A stretch of 37,821 bases of DNA from an uncultured Lachnospiraceae bacterium (lineage in GTDB: Bacteria; Bacillota; Clostridia; Lachnospirales; Lachnospiraceae): NCBI GenBank assembly GCA_910578405.1, contig CAJTQO010000036.1:1-37821 (forward strand). Direction: 5' to 3'. The notes beneath the pieces were generated by a model. That model was given only the letters and a program-made list of their open reading frames with translations. It was not told where the DNA came from and made no database searches. Position 1 is the first letter of the stretch. Each line of letters opens with the position of its first letter. Shown here piece after piece: positions 1 to 6,871 of this stretch. The position numbers and the translations under genes were made by a program.

Positions 1-166
1 CCCCTCCCAATGCCAGAAGCCCCTCCCCGGGAATCCTCCCTATGTAAATCCGGTCTACAATGTTATACATTAAATTCAGAATCTGCGCCACCAGCATGGG
101 GGCGGCTACCCGGATAATATTCTGCGTCACGCTTCCCTTTGAAAAATCCACCTGCTTTGTCTGCAT
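1..166 (-). CDS. MATE-family efflux transporter, N-terminal fragment
   Basis: Only the first 55 codons lie in the window; the gene runs off the left edge. The readable protein begins MQTKQVDFSKGSV and continues with AAPMLVAQILNLMYNIVDR and YIG, which is the usual first transmembrane helix of MATE multidrug or polysaccharide exporters of Clostridia. These proteins use an ion gradient to export small molecules across the cytoplasmic membrane. The chosen ATG at 166 gives the family's normal N-terminus and follows a weak purine stretch (AGGATAGGTG). The frame stays open upstream to an ATG at 280, which would add 38 residues unlike the family. The family call is fairly sure; the substrate is unknown. 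Confidence 0.72.
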   Translation of the reverse strand, partial: MQTKQVDFSKGSVTQNIIRVAAPMLVAQILNLMYNIVDRIYIGRIPGEGLLALGG

Positions 167-295
167 CTGAACACCTATCCTTTCTCCCCAACTCTGCCTG
201 TCATCCAAGCAAACGCCTTTTCCCCGGAAAACAAACCCGGATTTCCTAATCTGCTCCGGCGTCCCCTTCTCATCCGCCATATGCTTTTCCGTTCA
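167..295. other. Intergenic leader upstream of the MATE gene
   Basis: This stretch lies between the terminator and the MATE start. I see no convincing promoter. It is open in frame with the MATE gene from an ATG at 280, so it may be leader or an N-terminal extension. Confidence 0.3.
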
Positions 296-330
296 CAAAA
301 AAGGGGCTGTTGCAAAATGAACAGCCCCCT
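296..330 (-). terminator. Intrinsic terminator after the TerY-type island
   Basis: A 9-bp GC-rich stem (303-311 with 320-328, GGGGCTGTT/AACAGCCCC) is followed on the minus strand by a run of six T. It sits 60 bases past the last gene of the signalling island and so probably ends that transcript. Its left arm and loop share the 16-mer GGGGCTGTTGCAAAAT with the hairpin element at 34053-34153. Confidence 0.8.
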
Positions 331-389
331 TTCTTTCTGCCTTATCCCCTTTCCACAACAACTTTTGCCCCGGGCCATCCTGCCGTTTC

Positions 390-755
390 TTACTGAGAAC
401 GTTTGCTGTCGCCCTCCAGACTTTCCAACACCCCGCTGACTGTCCCCTCATAGCCGCAATGGTCACAGGTAAATTGCCCGTTTTCCGCATAACAGGTCAG
501 CTTTTTGCATTTCCCGCACTGGACAAACCCACGGTTCTCACAATAAGGGCATTTAAACTGAGGGCCTGTTCTGGAATTCCCAAGGCGCATTTTAGCCACG
601 CCGCTGCCCTCATCCTTTGCCATATCTTCCGGCAAATCCTTTAATCCATAAGAAAGAACCCATATTTCATCATATGCATAATCATATCTGGCATAAAAAG
701 TCTTATGCGTCTTAATACAATTTACCGGCAGTATAATCGCTTCATTTCTTGCCAT
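390..755 (-). CDS. TerY-C-type zinc-ribbon protein
   Basis: A 121-residue protein, last gene of the island. The C-terminal half carries seven cysteines in zinc-knuckle spacing: C69-x2-C72, C80-x2-C83, C88 and C97-x2-C100, preceded by a TGPQFKCPYC segment. This layout matches the TerY-C metal-binding domain, which is usually fused to, or encoded beside, TerY-like vWA proteins. The first 60 residues are a short mixed region with no motif I recognise. A GGAGG site stands before the ATG at 755, and only three bases separate it from the stop of the preceding gene, so the two are probably co-translated. The inferred role is a small metal-binding adaptor or sensor for the vWA/kinase/phosphatase module. 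The domain name rests on cysteine pattern and context, not on a search. Confidence 0.72.
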   Translation of the reverse strand: MARNEAIILPVNCIKTHKTFYARYDYAYDEIWVLSYGLKDLPEDMAKDEGSGVAKMRLGNSRTGPQFKCPYCENRGFVQCGKCKKLTCYAENGQFTCDHCGYEGTVSGVLESLEGDSKRSQ

Positions 756-758
756 TTC

Positions 759-1337
759 TCAACCTACCTCCGCTTCATAATCTTTCCCTGCAAAAAAAGG
801 CGCGTCTGTCGCCCTCTCTGCAAACTCCCCTTCTTTCCCGGCCGCAATGTCCGCAATATGGCCAGGCTCTGCCCCTTTTGCATCCTTTTTCCCGAAAAAC
901 CATATTGCAAAAACCGCCGCAAGAACCGCCGCAAAGAGCAGCGCAATCCAAACAATCCGTAAGTCCGCCCCCGTTCTCCCATACGCCCGCTCCAGACTGT
1001 TTCCCTTTTCCCTTGGCCTTACTCCATGCCTTGGCCCTGTCCCGGCTTCCCCGTTTCTTTCCCGCAGAATTTCCATATCCGAACCTGGGCCGCCTTCCTG
1101 CAAATCGCCCTCTTCCGGCTCCAATTGGCCTTCCCGCATAGCTTGCGCGCCAGGCTCCTCTTTCGTCTTTCCATCCAGCCAGGTTTTTGTCTGGTTCTCT
1201 TCCTCTGTCCACGCTCCCGCCTGCCTCTTTTTTAGAGGCACAGCCGCCCCACAGCTTGGACACTCCAATGGCTGTGAGTCAGCGCGGCACGCAATCTCAT
1301 ACCCACATTCCTCACATATCCAATTCAAGAACCCCAT
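759..1337 (-). CDS. Zinc-ribbon protein with one transmembrane helix
   Basis: About 192 residues. An N-terminal zinc ribbon (CEECGYE, then CPSCGAA) is followed by a long polar, probably disordered linker rich in E, G and R. A single hydrophobic helix (IVWIALLFAAVLAAVFAIWF) comes next, then a short C-terminal tail of about 45 residues. The likely topology is zinc ribbon in the cytosol and tail outside. The start is uncertain. AGAAGGAG abuts the ATG at 1337 with no spacing, while a TTG three codons later (1328) would have ideal spacing. I reject the longer TTG start at 1385, which has no ribosome binding site. Position in the island suggests it tethers the phospho-signalling proteins to the membrane. 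I do not recognise a named family beyond the zinc ribbon. Confidence 0.65.
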   Translation of the reverse strand: MGFLNWICEECGYEIACRADSQPLECPSCGAAVPLKKRQAGAWTEEENQTKTWLDGKTKEEPGAQAMREGQLEPEEGDLQEGGPGSDMEILRERNGEAGTGPRHGVRPREKGNSLERAYGRTGADLRIVWIALLFAAVLAAVFAIWFFGKKDAKGAEPGHIADIAAGKEGEFAERATDAPFFAGKDYEAEVG

Positions 1338-1430
1338 CTCCTTCTGCCCTACTGCCGCTTCCTTCCAAACGCCGCCATGCGCCAACCGCCCAACGCATAC
1401 CCGGAAAAGCTGTCTAAAAACACTCCCGGC

Positions 1431-2492
1431 CTACTGCTTCACAAAGTTCTGCTTCACGGCCAGCCCCAAATCCATAATCTGCTTTTTCCCGTCGCTAAAC
1501 TCTAACACCACCTTTTGCGGGTTGCGCTCGTGCAATTTCGCGCCAGTCACAAAAGCGCCGTTCCTTGTCGTCCCTTCTCCGGCCTCTACTGCCGGCGCGG
1601 CAACTGCAAGCGGCCTGCCATCCACAATCTGGCGCAGCGTTTTATGAACCTGTTCCATACTTGGGCGGCTTACCCAATCCGGCTCTAGCATAGCGGCAAT
1701 CAATTCCTTAAATTCCGGCTCCATTTCTTCCTCCGGCTCCAACATACCGCCTTTCACAAAAATCTGCCACGGATAGTCCACCCCTTCGTACTCCGGGAAA
1801 TTCCCGTCCTTAGCGCAATATTGGTGGAAAATCAGCCCAAGGGAGAATACGTCTGTCTTCGTGCCGATATATTGACGGAACGGATTCGGCTCCTGCCCAT
1901 GCGCTTTGGAATACATCGCCACCTCCGGGCTCCACCATGCATCTTTGGACATAATGGATTCTGGAGGGTCGTTTTCAAAAAAAGCGTCCGTAAAATCTAT
2001 CAGCTTGGTAATCAAATGCCCCGCCGCGCTCCTTGAAATAAGGATATTCCCCGGATCCAAGTCTCCATGTACAATCCCTGCCTTGTGTATGTCCGATAAA
2101 CTCATGGCAATGGTCATCATCAGCCGCGCCTTGTCCGTCTTCTTTTCTTTCCAAATCTCCGTATAAGGGATGCTCGTCACATTTACCTGATTGGTCACTT
2201 CATAAAAGCAGGCCCCTTCCCGGAAATATTCCACGGGCTTTATTATATTGCCGGAACCGGTGCCGGGCAACTGCTCCGCAATGGCCCGCCGCCTTCTAAG
2301 CCAACCGTCGCACTCCGCCGCTTTCTGCTTCTTAAATTCGCCGGAAAAGTTACTGGATTCCGGATATTTGGGCTTGTTCAGCCTTTTTATAAAATAATTG
2401 CGGCCGTCCTTTTGCGCAGCCACACACTGCCCGTTTCCCCCCAGACATTTCCACTGTGTCCCATCCAACCTATATCCATGAAGCGTTTCCAT
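1431..2492 (-). CDS. Eukaryotic-like Ser/Thr protein kinase (TerY-P triad kinase)
   Basis: A 353-residue cytosolic kinase. Visible motifs are a glycine-rich loop near 17-24 (LGGNGQCV), the ATP lysine K36 (YFIKRL), the catalytic loop HGDLDPGN at 142-149, the metal-binding segment IDFTDAF with D166, an APE-like SPE at 188-190, and the F-helix D214 (TKTDVFSLGL). The usual DFG is DFT, which may alter activation-loop behaviour but keeps the metal ligand. After the kinase fold (about 290) there is a small C-terminal domain containing PQKVVLEFSDGKKQ, probably a beta-rich module. There is no transmembrane helix or PASTA repeat, unlike PrkC. It starts one base after the PP2C stop, with its AGGAG inside the phosphatase gene, so kinase and phosphatase are translationally coupled. 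Substrates are probably the neighbouring vWA proteins (inference). Confidence 0.88.
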   Translation of the reverse strand: METLHGYRLDGTQWKCLGGNGQCVAAQKDGRNYFIKRLNKPKYPESSNFSGEFKKQKAAECDGWLRRRRAIAEQLPGTGSGNIIKPVEYFREGACFYEVTNQVNVTSIPYTEIWKEKKTDKARLMMTIAMSLSDIHKAGIVHGDLDPGNILISRSAAGHLITKLIDFTDAFFENDPPESIMSKDAWWSPEVAMYSKAHGQEPNPFRQYIGTKTDVFSLGLIFHQYCAKDGNFPEYEGVDYPWQIFVKGGMLEPEEEMEPEFKELIAAMLEPDWVSRPSMEQVHKTLRQIVDGRPLAVAAPAVEAGEGTTRNGAFVTGAKLHERNPQKVVLEFSDGKKQIMDLGLAVKQNFVKQ

Positions 2493-2493
2493 T

Positions 2494-4410
2494 TCAAACT
2501 TCTCCTCTCATCCCAACCTCGTTGAATAATTCATAATCCGTACGGTACTCCTCCCAAAGGCTGTCAATTTTTTTCTGCGCCGCCTGGATATCCTCTCCTA
2601 TGCCGTTTAGCTTCCTTCTGGCCTGCGCCCAGTCATTCAACTGGCCCGCCATGGGATTGTCCTGGAACAACTGTCTAAGCGTGCCTGGGAGTTGCCCGGA
2701 CAGCGCATCCAGAATCTCTTCTTCCCTCTGTCTGTAATATTCCCGTACAAATTCTTCCATCCTTTTCTTATGTATATCCTCAAAACGTCCGCGGGCGGCA
2801 TTCCTTTCCTGGGCCGCAACCGCCTGATACTGCTGAATCCGCTGCTTTGTGAGCCTGCTGGCAAACCTGCACTTTTCCGGTTCATGCAATGCTTCTTCCA
2901 CCATCCGTCCAAACTCCGCATCCCCTTTTAAACGCCTGTGTTCGTCTTCAAACATAGACGTTGTGCAAAAAGACTGTTCCCAAAAGTCCGCCATCCTTGC
3001 GTCCGGGTTTTTCATCCGCCGCAAAATCTCCACCAAAACCGAAATCTGCGGCTTCCTTTCCCCTCCTGAGGAAAGTGGAACCACCATTCCCAAGTCCGTC
3101 CGTTCCAACATTTTGACGCAAGTCTCCACCACCTGCGCCGCCAAAGTCCCCACATACGCCCGGTTGGGCCTTTTTACAATCCCCGGTATCAGGCCGCCTT
3201 CCGCCTCATACTTCGCCTTTACATAATCACAGCGCAGCAAATATATGCATTCTTCTTTCAAATCCGCCGTCCTGCCTCCGGCTCCTTCTGCCTCCGGCCC
3301 ATATTTTTCCTTTACATTTTCATTGATTTCCCTGGCCTTTTGAAAAAAATCCCTGCAGCATGGCAGCTTTACCATAAAATCATACAGCGGCTCCGGCGTC
3401 TGACGGGTAAATGCCCGGCACGCCTGCGTACGCACTGCGTCCTTTACCTGGCTTTCCAGCAAACGCAGCATTTTCTTCGCCGCATCCCGCTGCGACTGCA
3501 TAGCCCGCAGTTGCTTAATATAGTCGTTCATCTCTTCCGCATCTTTCCCAAACGCCGCCATCCGCCCTTGGTATAAGCTTTTCATCTGCGCTATGGATTC
3601 CATGCAAAAGCATATCCCTGCCATAGTTGTATCATCCCCAATTGACTCATACATATACTCTTCTACGCTTGCGGCAAAAACCTCCCCCAGGCTACTGCCG
3701 TCCTCGGGCATACATTCCAGAATCGTATTCAGAAGCAGCCACTCAAAATGCAGCGGGGACTTCATATAATCAAAACAACCGTCCGAGCAGCAAAACACCA
3801 CCCCCGGCTCTGCCATTTCAAAAAGGGCATAATTGAGCCGGAAGTCATTGTGGATGGAAATGCAATTATTCATAGACGATGAACTATTCATCTGCCCTTT
3901 CGGGCCTTCCGCATCGTCTACGCTGAAAAGCTGCAGCCCTTTGGAAGGGCTTAAAATATAAACCCTGGAGTCCCCCGCCCAGACTGCAAGCACCTTCAGC
4001 CTGTCCCCAAAAGGAAAATATAAAGCGGAAGCCAAGGTCGTGGGGAAAACCTTTAACGTACGGCTCTTGGAAGGCTCTATATTCAGCCTTTCCAATTCCC
4101 TTTCCAAAGCCTCAGTAATTTTTTCTTTTAATCCCTGCACAAAAATATCAATGCTTTTCTGCTCCGATAAATATTCGCCTAGAAGCTCGGCATTTTCCTT
4201 AAAGTAACTGTCCGTTGCGCAAGACACAATCCGTGAGCCAAGGTAAGCGCTCGTACGGTTTACCGTCCCACCTTCTTCCGATACCAGATACTTTGTAGAA
4301 CCTGCCCCTCCCAGCCCGTCACAAATAATGGAATAAGAAGAAACAGCCACCGGAGGGGCGTCTTCACACCCATTGTTCTTATTTCCTTTCTGAAACTGAA
4401 ATGGTTCCAC
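2494..4410 (-). CDS. PP2C-type phosphatase with long helical C-terminal region
   Basis: A 638-residue protein. The first 270 or so residues form a PP2C (PPM) phosphatase: a CEDA segment at 15-18, D31-GLGG, WAGDSR near 144-149, CSDG at 208-211 and GDDTT at 258-262. Together these give the acidic residues that bind the two metal ions. Residues 280-638 are predominantly helical and charged, with coiled-coil-like stretches near the start (QRDAAKKMLRLLESQ) and at the C-terminus (IQAAQKKIDSLWEEY). I do not recognise that region; it makes the protein more than twice as long as a plain PP2C. The start is a GTG preceded by GAGGGA with five-base spacing, and an in-frame stop lies just upstream. The inferred role is to remove phosphate added by the coupled kinase downstream. 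No signal peptide is visible. Confidence 0.87.
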   Translation of the reverse strand: MEPFQFQKGNKNNGCEDAPPVAVSSYSIICDGLGGAGSTKYLVSEEGGTVNRTSAYLGSRIVSCATDSYFKENAELLGEYLSEQKSIDIFVQGLKEKITEALERELERLNIEPSKSRTLKVFPTTLASALYFPFGDRLKVLAVWAGDSRVYILSPSKGLQLFSVDDAEGPKGQMNSSSSMNNCISIHNDFRLNYALFEMAEPGVVFCCSDGCFDYMKSPLHFEWLLLNTILECMPEDGSSLGEVFAASVEEYMYESIGDDTTMAGICFCMESIAQMKSLYQGRMAAFGKDAEEMNDYIKQLRAMQSQRDAAKKMLRLLESQVKDAVRTQACRAFTRQTPEPLYDFMVKLPCCRDFFQKAREINENVKEKYGPEAEGAGGRTADLKEECIYLLRCDYVKAKYEAEGGLIPGIVKRPNRAYVGTLAAQVVETCVKMLERTDLGMVVPLSSGGERKPQISVLVEILRRMKNPDARMADFWEQSFCTTSMFEDEHRRLKGDAEFGRMVEEALHEPEKCRFASRLTKQRIQQYQAVAAQERNAARGRFEDIHKKRMEEFVREYYRQREEEILDALSGQLPGTLRQLFQDNPMAGQLNDWAQARRKLNGIGEDIQAAQKKIDSLWEEYRTDYELFNEVGMRGEV

Positions 4411-4609
4411 ACTAATCCCTCATGCCAGAGCAGTTTACTGCGATGACGCACGGCGGAAATCTCAAATTTCCGACTGCGCTCAAGGCGTATTTAAGGCTCT
4501 GACTCAAATTGCGGATTGATAAAATCAGCTATCGAGCCGATTTTCCAATCTAACCTCCATGCTGCCGTCCCGTCTGCCTTGCCCTTCCTCTTTGCCTGTT
4601 CCTGCGTCT
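4411..4609. other. 199-bp gap inside the signalling island
   Basis: This gap splits the vWA pair from the phosphatase/kinase genes. It contains a small perfect palindrome (CGGAAAT, 5-base loop, ATTTCCG, at about 4452-4470) and a 26-codon plus-strand ORF (4422-4502) without a ribosome binding site. I see no good promoter or T-tailed terminator. It may be a processed intergenic region or a remnant of a dispersed repeat. Confidence 0.35.
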
Positions 4610-5398
4610 TTAGTTGCTGGACATTGACATAGCTATCATGGGATATACTTGCGACATATCCAGGTCTTCACCGCTTCCCCCCTTTTTCAGTTCCACACGG
4701 AGGATATTTTCCAGGTCAATCTCCATATCAGTCCATGGATAAGCGTCCGGAGCGCATATGACAAGCCGCCTTCCGGACGAATCCAGCTTTGTGCGGTTCC
4801 CGTCTGTCCCAAGCACGCCCTCATTTTCCGCATTCCCGTACCATGCATTATAAAATCCGCCCAGGTCTTTGGGCATATTCTCCGGATACATCTCCGGTTC
4901 GCACCCTTCCTTTGACGCTTCCGCCACCAGACGGTCATAATCTTCAAATCTATGCGCCTCTTCGTCCGTAAACAATACAATAATATGCCGTTTCCGCTCC
5001 CCCTCCTGGGTAAAATCCGAACGCATCGCCAACGTCAGCGCCTCCAGGCTGGATTCCGGCTCGTCACCGCCCCCTGCCGCCTCAATCCCTGCCACAAAAT
5101 CATGAAAATCCTCTTTTTCCTCCGGCAGCTCAAAGAACTTTGACTCGCCGTAAGCATATTTCCCATCATAATAGAAATCCCGAAACCATGTTACCTTCAC
5201 GCGAAGGTTATTCACAATCCGTTTATTTTTCTCTAATTCTCTATAAAGCTCATCCTGGAATGTCAGGGTGGCATTCTTCACCTTGTCAATCATCGGTGTC
5301 ATGCTTTTTGTTGCATCAATGACAAACACAATGTCCACATTCGTCTCAATGCCTTCATCCATGGCCCCCATCCCAAGCATATCCTGCATATCCGCCAT
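4610..5398 (-). CDS. TerY-like von Willebrand factor A protein 1
   Basis: A 262-residue cytosolic vWA domain. The MIDAS metal site is D28-A-T30-K-S32 (IDATKSM), with GGGDEPESSLEAL and the late LFTDEEAH strand giving the remaining ligands. The threonine replaces the usual serine of DxSxS. Length and the absence of membrane segments fit TerY-like proteins rather than integrin-like surface vWA proteins. The protein is strongly similar along its whole length to the next gene, so the two are a tandem duplication. Both share an N-terminal MQDMLG peptide. The inferred role is a metal-dependent scaffold controlled by the kinase and phosphatase of the island. A GAGGGA stands before the ATG. Confidence 0.85.
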   Translation of the reverse strand: MADMQDMLGMGAMDEGIETNVDIVFVIDATKSMTPMIDKVKNATLTFQDELYRELEKNKRIVNNLRVKVTWFRDFYYDGKYAYGESKFFELPEEKEDFHDFVAGIEAAGGGDEPESSLEALTLAMRSDFTQEGERKRHIIVLFTDEEAHRFEDYDRLVAEASKEGCEPEMYPENMPKDLGGFYNAWYGNAENEGVLGTDGNRTKLDSSGRRLVICAPDAYPWTDMEIDLENILRVELKKGGSGEDLDMSQVYPMIAMSMSSN

Positions 5399-5425
5399 CT
5401 TGCGTCCCTCTTTCTTCCTTTCCTG

Positions 5426-6184
5426 CTATGCAATGGAATTGGACACCAATGCAATCACATCGTCCAAATCCAAATCCTGTCCGCCGTTCCCTTTATCCAA
5501 TTCCTTACGGATTACATTTTCCAAATCAATCTCCAGGTCATTCCATGGATATACGCTTGGCGCAAACAGCACCAGCCGTTTTGCTTCCCTGTCCATCAAA
5601 TGATTCCCGCTGTTTGACGCTCCCAGCGCCCCCTGGCCGGACTCCCACGCCTGGTAAAGCTCTCCCAGGTTCTTAAACATCTCCGGCGGGTAATTTACCG
5701 GAATCCCGTCAAACTGCTGCTCATATTTATGCGCCGATGCATCGGTAAAAAGCACGATAATGTGCCTTTTTTTGTCGCCCTCTTCCACAAATTTCGAGCG
5801 CAGCGCCACCGCTAAAGCTTCCAGCCCGCTTTCCGGTTCGTCACCGCCCCCTCCGGCGCGGATGCCGGATACAAAATCGTAAAAGTCCTGTTTTTCTTCC
5901 GGCAGGATAAAAAACCTGGATTCTTCCAATGCGTATGCATCGTCCACATAATAATCCCGGAACACAATCACCTTCATCCGAAGGCCGCTAATCTTCCGCT
6001 TATTTTTCTCCAGCCCTTTCTCCAACTCCTCACGGAAAGACAATGTCAGGCTCTTTACCTTATCAATCAACGGCTGCATACTCTCCGTTGCGTCAATCAC
6101 AAAAACGATATCCACATTGGTATTGAGCATCAGCCCGTCTTTTTCCGCTGAAGCGCCTAACATATCCTGCATCAAACTACCCAT
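5426..6184 (-). CDS. TerY-like von Willebrand factor A protein 2
   Basis: A 252-residue paralogue of the following gene, first in the island. The MIDAS motif is D31-A-T33-E-S35, followed by GGGDEPESGLEAL and LFTDASAH. It differs from its partner mainly in the C-terminal third, where one copy carries an insert of about ten residues, suggesting different partners. An AAAGGAG lies ten bases before the ATG. Only 27 bases separate it from the second copy, and a near-consensus promoter lies just upstream, so this gene leads the operon. TerY-like vWA proteins with a PP2C and kinase form the published 'TerY-P triad' linked to metal or stress responses; the biochemical function is not established. Confidence 0.85.
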   Translation of the reverse strand: MGSLMQDMLGASAEKDGLMLNTNVDIVFVIDATESMQPLIDKVKSLTLSFREELEKGLEKNKRKISGLRMKVIVFRDYYVDDAYALEESRFFILPEEKQDFYDFVSGIRAGGGGDEPESGLEALAVALRSKFVEEGDKKRHIIVLFTDASAHKYEQQFDGIPVNYPPEMFKNLGELYQAWESGQGALGASNSGNHLMDREAKRLVLFAPSVYPWNDLEIDLENVIRKELDKGNGGQDLDLDDVIALVSNSIA

Positions 6185-6249
6185 GATCCCATTTCTCCTT
6201 TATCCCGAAAAACTATTTACAGATCCCTGGTTTCAGGGCATCCTTTCTT

Positions 6250-6278
6250 ATTATAACGCCAATTGGAGAAAATTACAA
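6250..6278 (-). promoter_or_regulatory. Sigma-A-type promoter of the vWA/PP2C/kinase island
   Basis: On the minus strand, TTGTAA (6273-6278) is followed after 17 bases by a perfect TATAAT (6250-6255). The leader to the vWA2 start is about 60 bases. Confidence 0.7.
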
Positions 6279-6310
6279 ATCAATATCAGGCATTCCGGCA
6301 AGATATTTTG

Positions 6311-6340
6311 TTGTATATTTTGCTCCAAAACGGCTATGCT
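6311..6340 (+). promoter_or_regulatory. Promoter of a possibly leaderless transcript
   Basis: TTGTAT (6311-6316), 18 bases, TATGCT (6335-6340). The expected start of transcription, six to eight bases on, coincides with the ATG at 6347. No ribosome binding site precedes that ATG. Confidence 0.45.
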
Positions 6341-6346
6341 ATCACT

Positions 6347-6745
6347 ATGAAAAAAATTATCCACAATTTTATCCATTGCGGCATCCTCGGCTGGTGCCTC
6401 GAAATTACATTCACTGCCCTTGGCGCATTCCGCCGCCGGGAATTCAAGCTGACGGGAAATACCTCTATCTGGATGTTCCCCATATACGGCATGGCTTCCT
6501 TTCTGGCGCCCGTATACCATTGGGTGCGCAAACGGCATTTCCTTATCCGCGGCTTTGTTTATGCCATTTGCATATTCACCGGGGAATATGTCACCGGGCT
6601 GGCTTTAAGCCGCCGCGACCTATGCCCGTGGGACTACGGACGTTCCCGCTGGAATATTAAAAAAGTAATCCGTTTGGACTACCTCCCCTGCTGGATTCTT
6701 GCCGGACTGCTTTTCGAACGCCTTATACGGGAAAACGAATGCTGA
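6347..6745 (+). CDS. CmpB-type small membrane protein (putative ABC-transporter type IV family)
   Basis: A 132-residue, mostly hydrophobic protein with about four membrane segments. The opening FIHCGILGWCLEITF and the later FPIYGMASF, TGEYVTGLAL and WDYGRSRWNI segments fit the family named 'putative ABC-transporter type IV' (CmpB-like, PF06541), common in Clostridia. Despite the name, no ATPase is nearby and the function is unknown. The first methionine at 6347 gives the family's N-terminus. An in-frame TTG at 6263 is less likely because it would add 28 unrelated residues and overlap the opposing promoter. The ATG has no Shine-Dalgarno, see the preceding promoter. It is divergent from the signalling island and convergent with tpiA. 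Confidence 0.7.
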   Translation: MKKIIHNFIHCGILGWCLEITFTALGAFRRREFKLTGNTSIWMFPIYGMASFLAPVYHWVRKRHFLIRGFVYAICIFTGEYVTGLALSRRDLCPWDYGRSRWNIKKVIRLDYLPCWILAGLLFERLIRENEC

Positions 6746-6786
6746 TGGCATGGGAATCCCTTCTGCCTGTACGCTCCCCCTATTAT

Positions 6787-6832
6787 AAAACAGGGATACC
6801 AAAGGAACGTTTTCCCTTGGTATCCCTGTTTT
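6787..6832. terminator. Bidirectional terminator between the CmpB-like gene and tpiA
   Basis: A 19-bp stem with one mismatch (6787-6805 with 6814-6832) flanked by A4 and T4. It can end the plus-strand membrane-protein gene and the minus-strand gap-pgk-tpiA transcripts. Confidence 0.88.
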
Positions 6833-6871
6833 GCCGCATCCTCTTACGAATGGAATTTTGCAGAAAATGTC

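Noticed and set aside
847..1647. Long plus-strand ORF of 266 codons opposite the zinc-ribbon and kinase genes
   Set aside because: A reverse-frame shadow: composition is proline/serine-rich, there is no ribosome binding site, and the minus strand holds clear domains.
6263..6346. TTG start extending the CmpB-like protein
   Set aside because: No ribosome binding site, adds residues outside the family and overlaps the opposing promoter.
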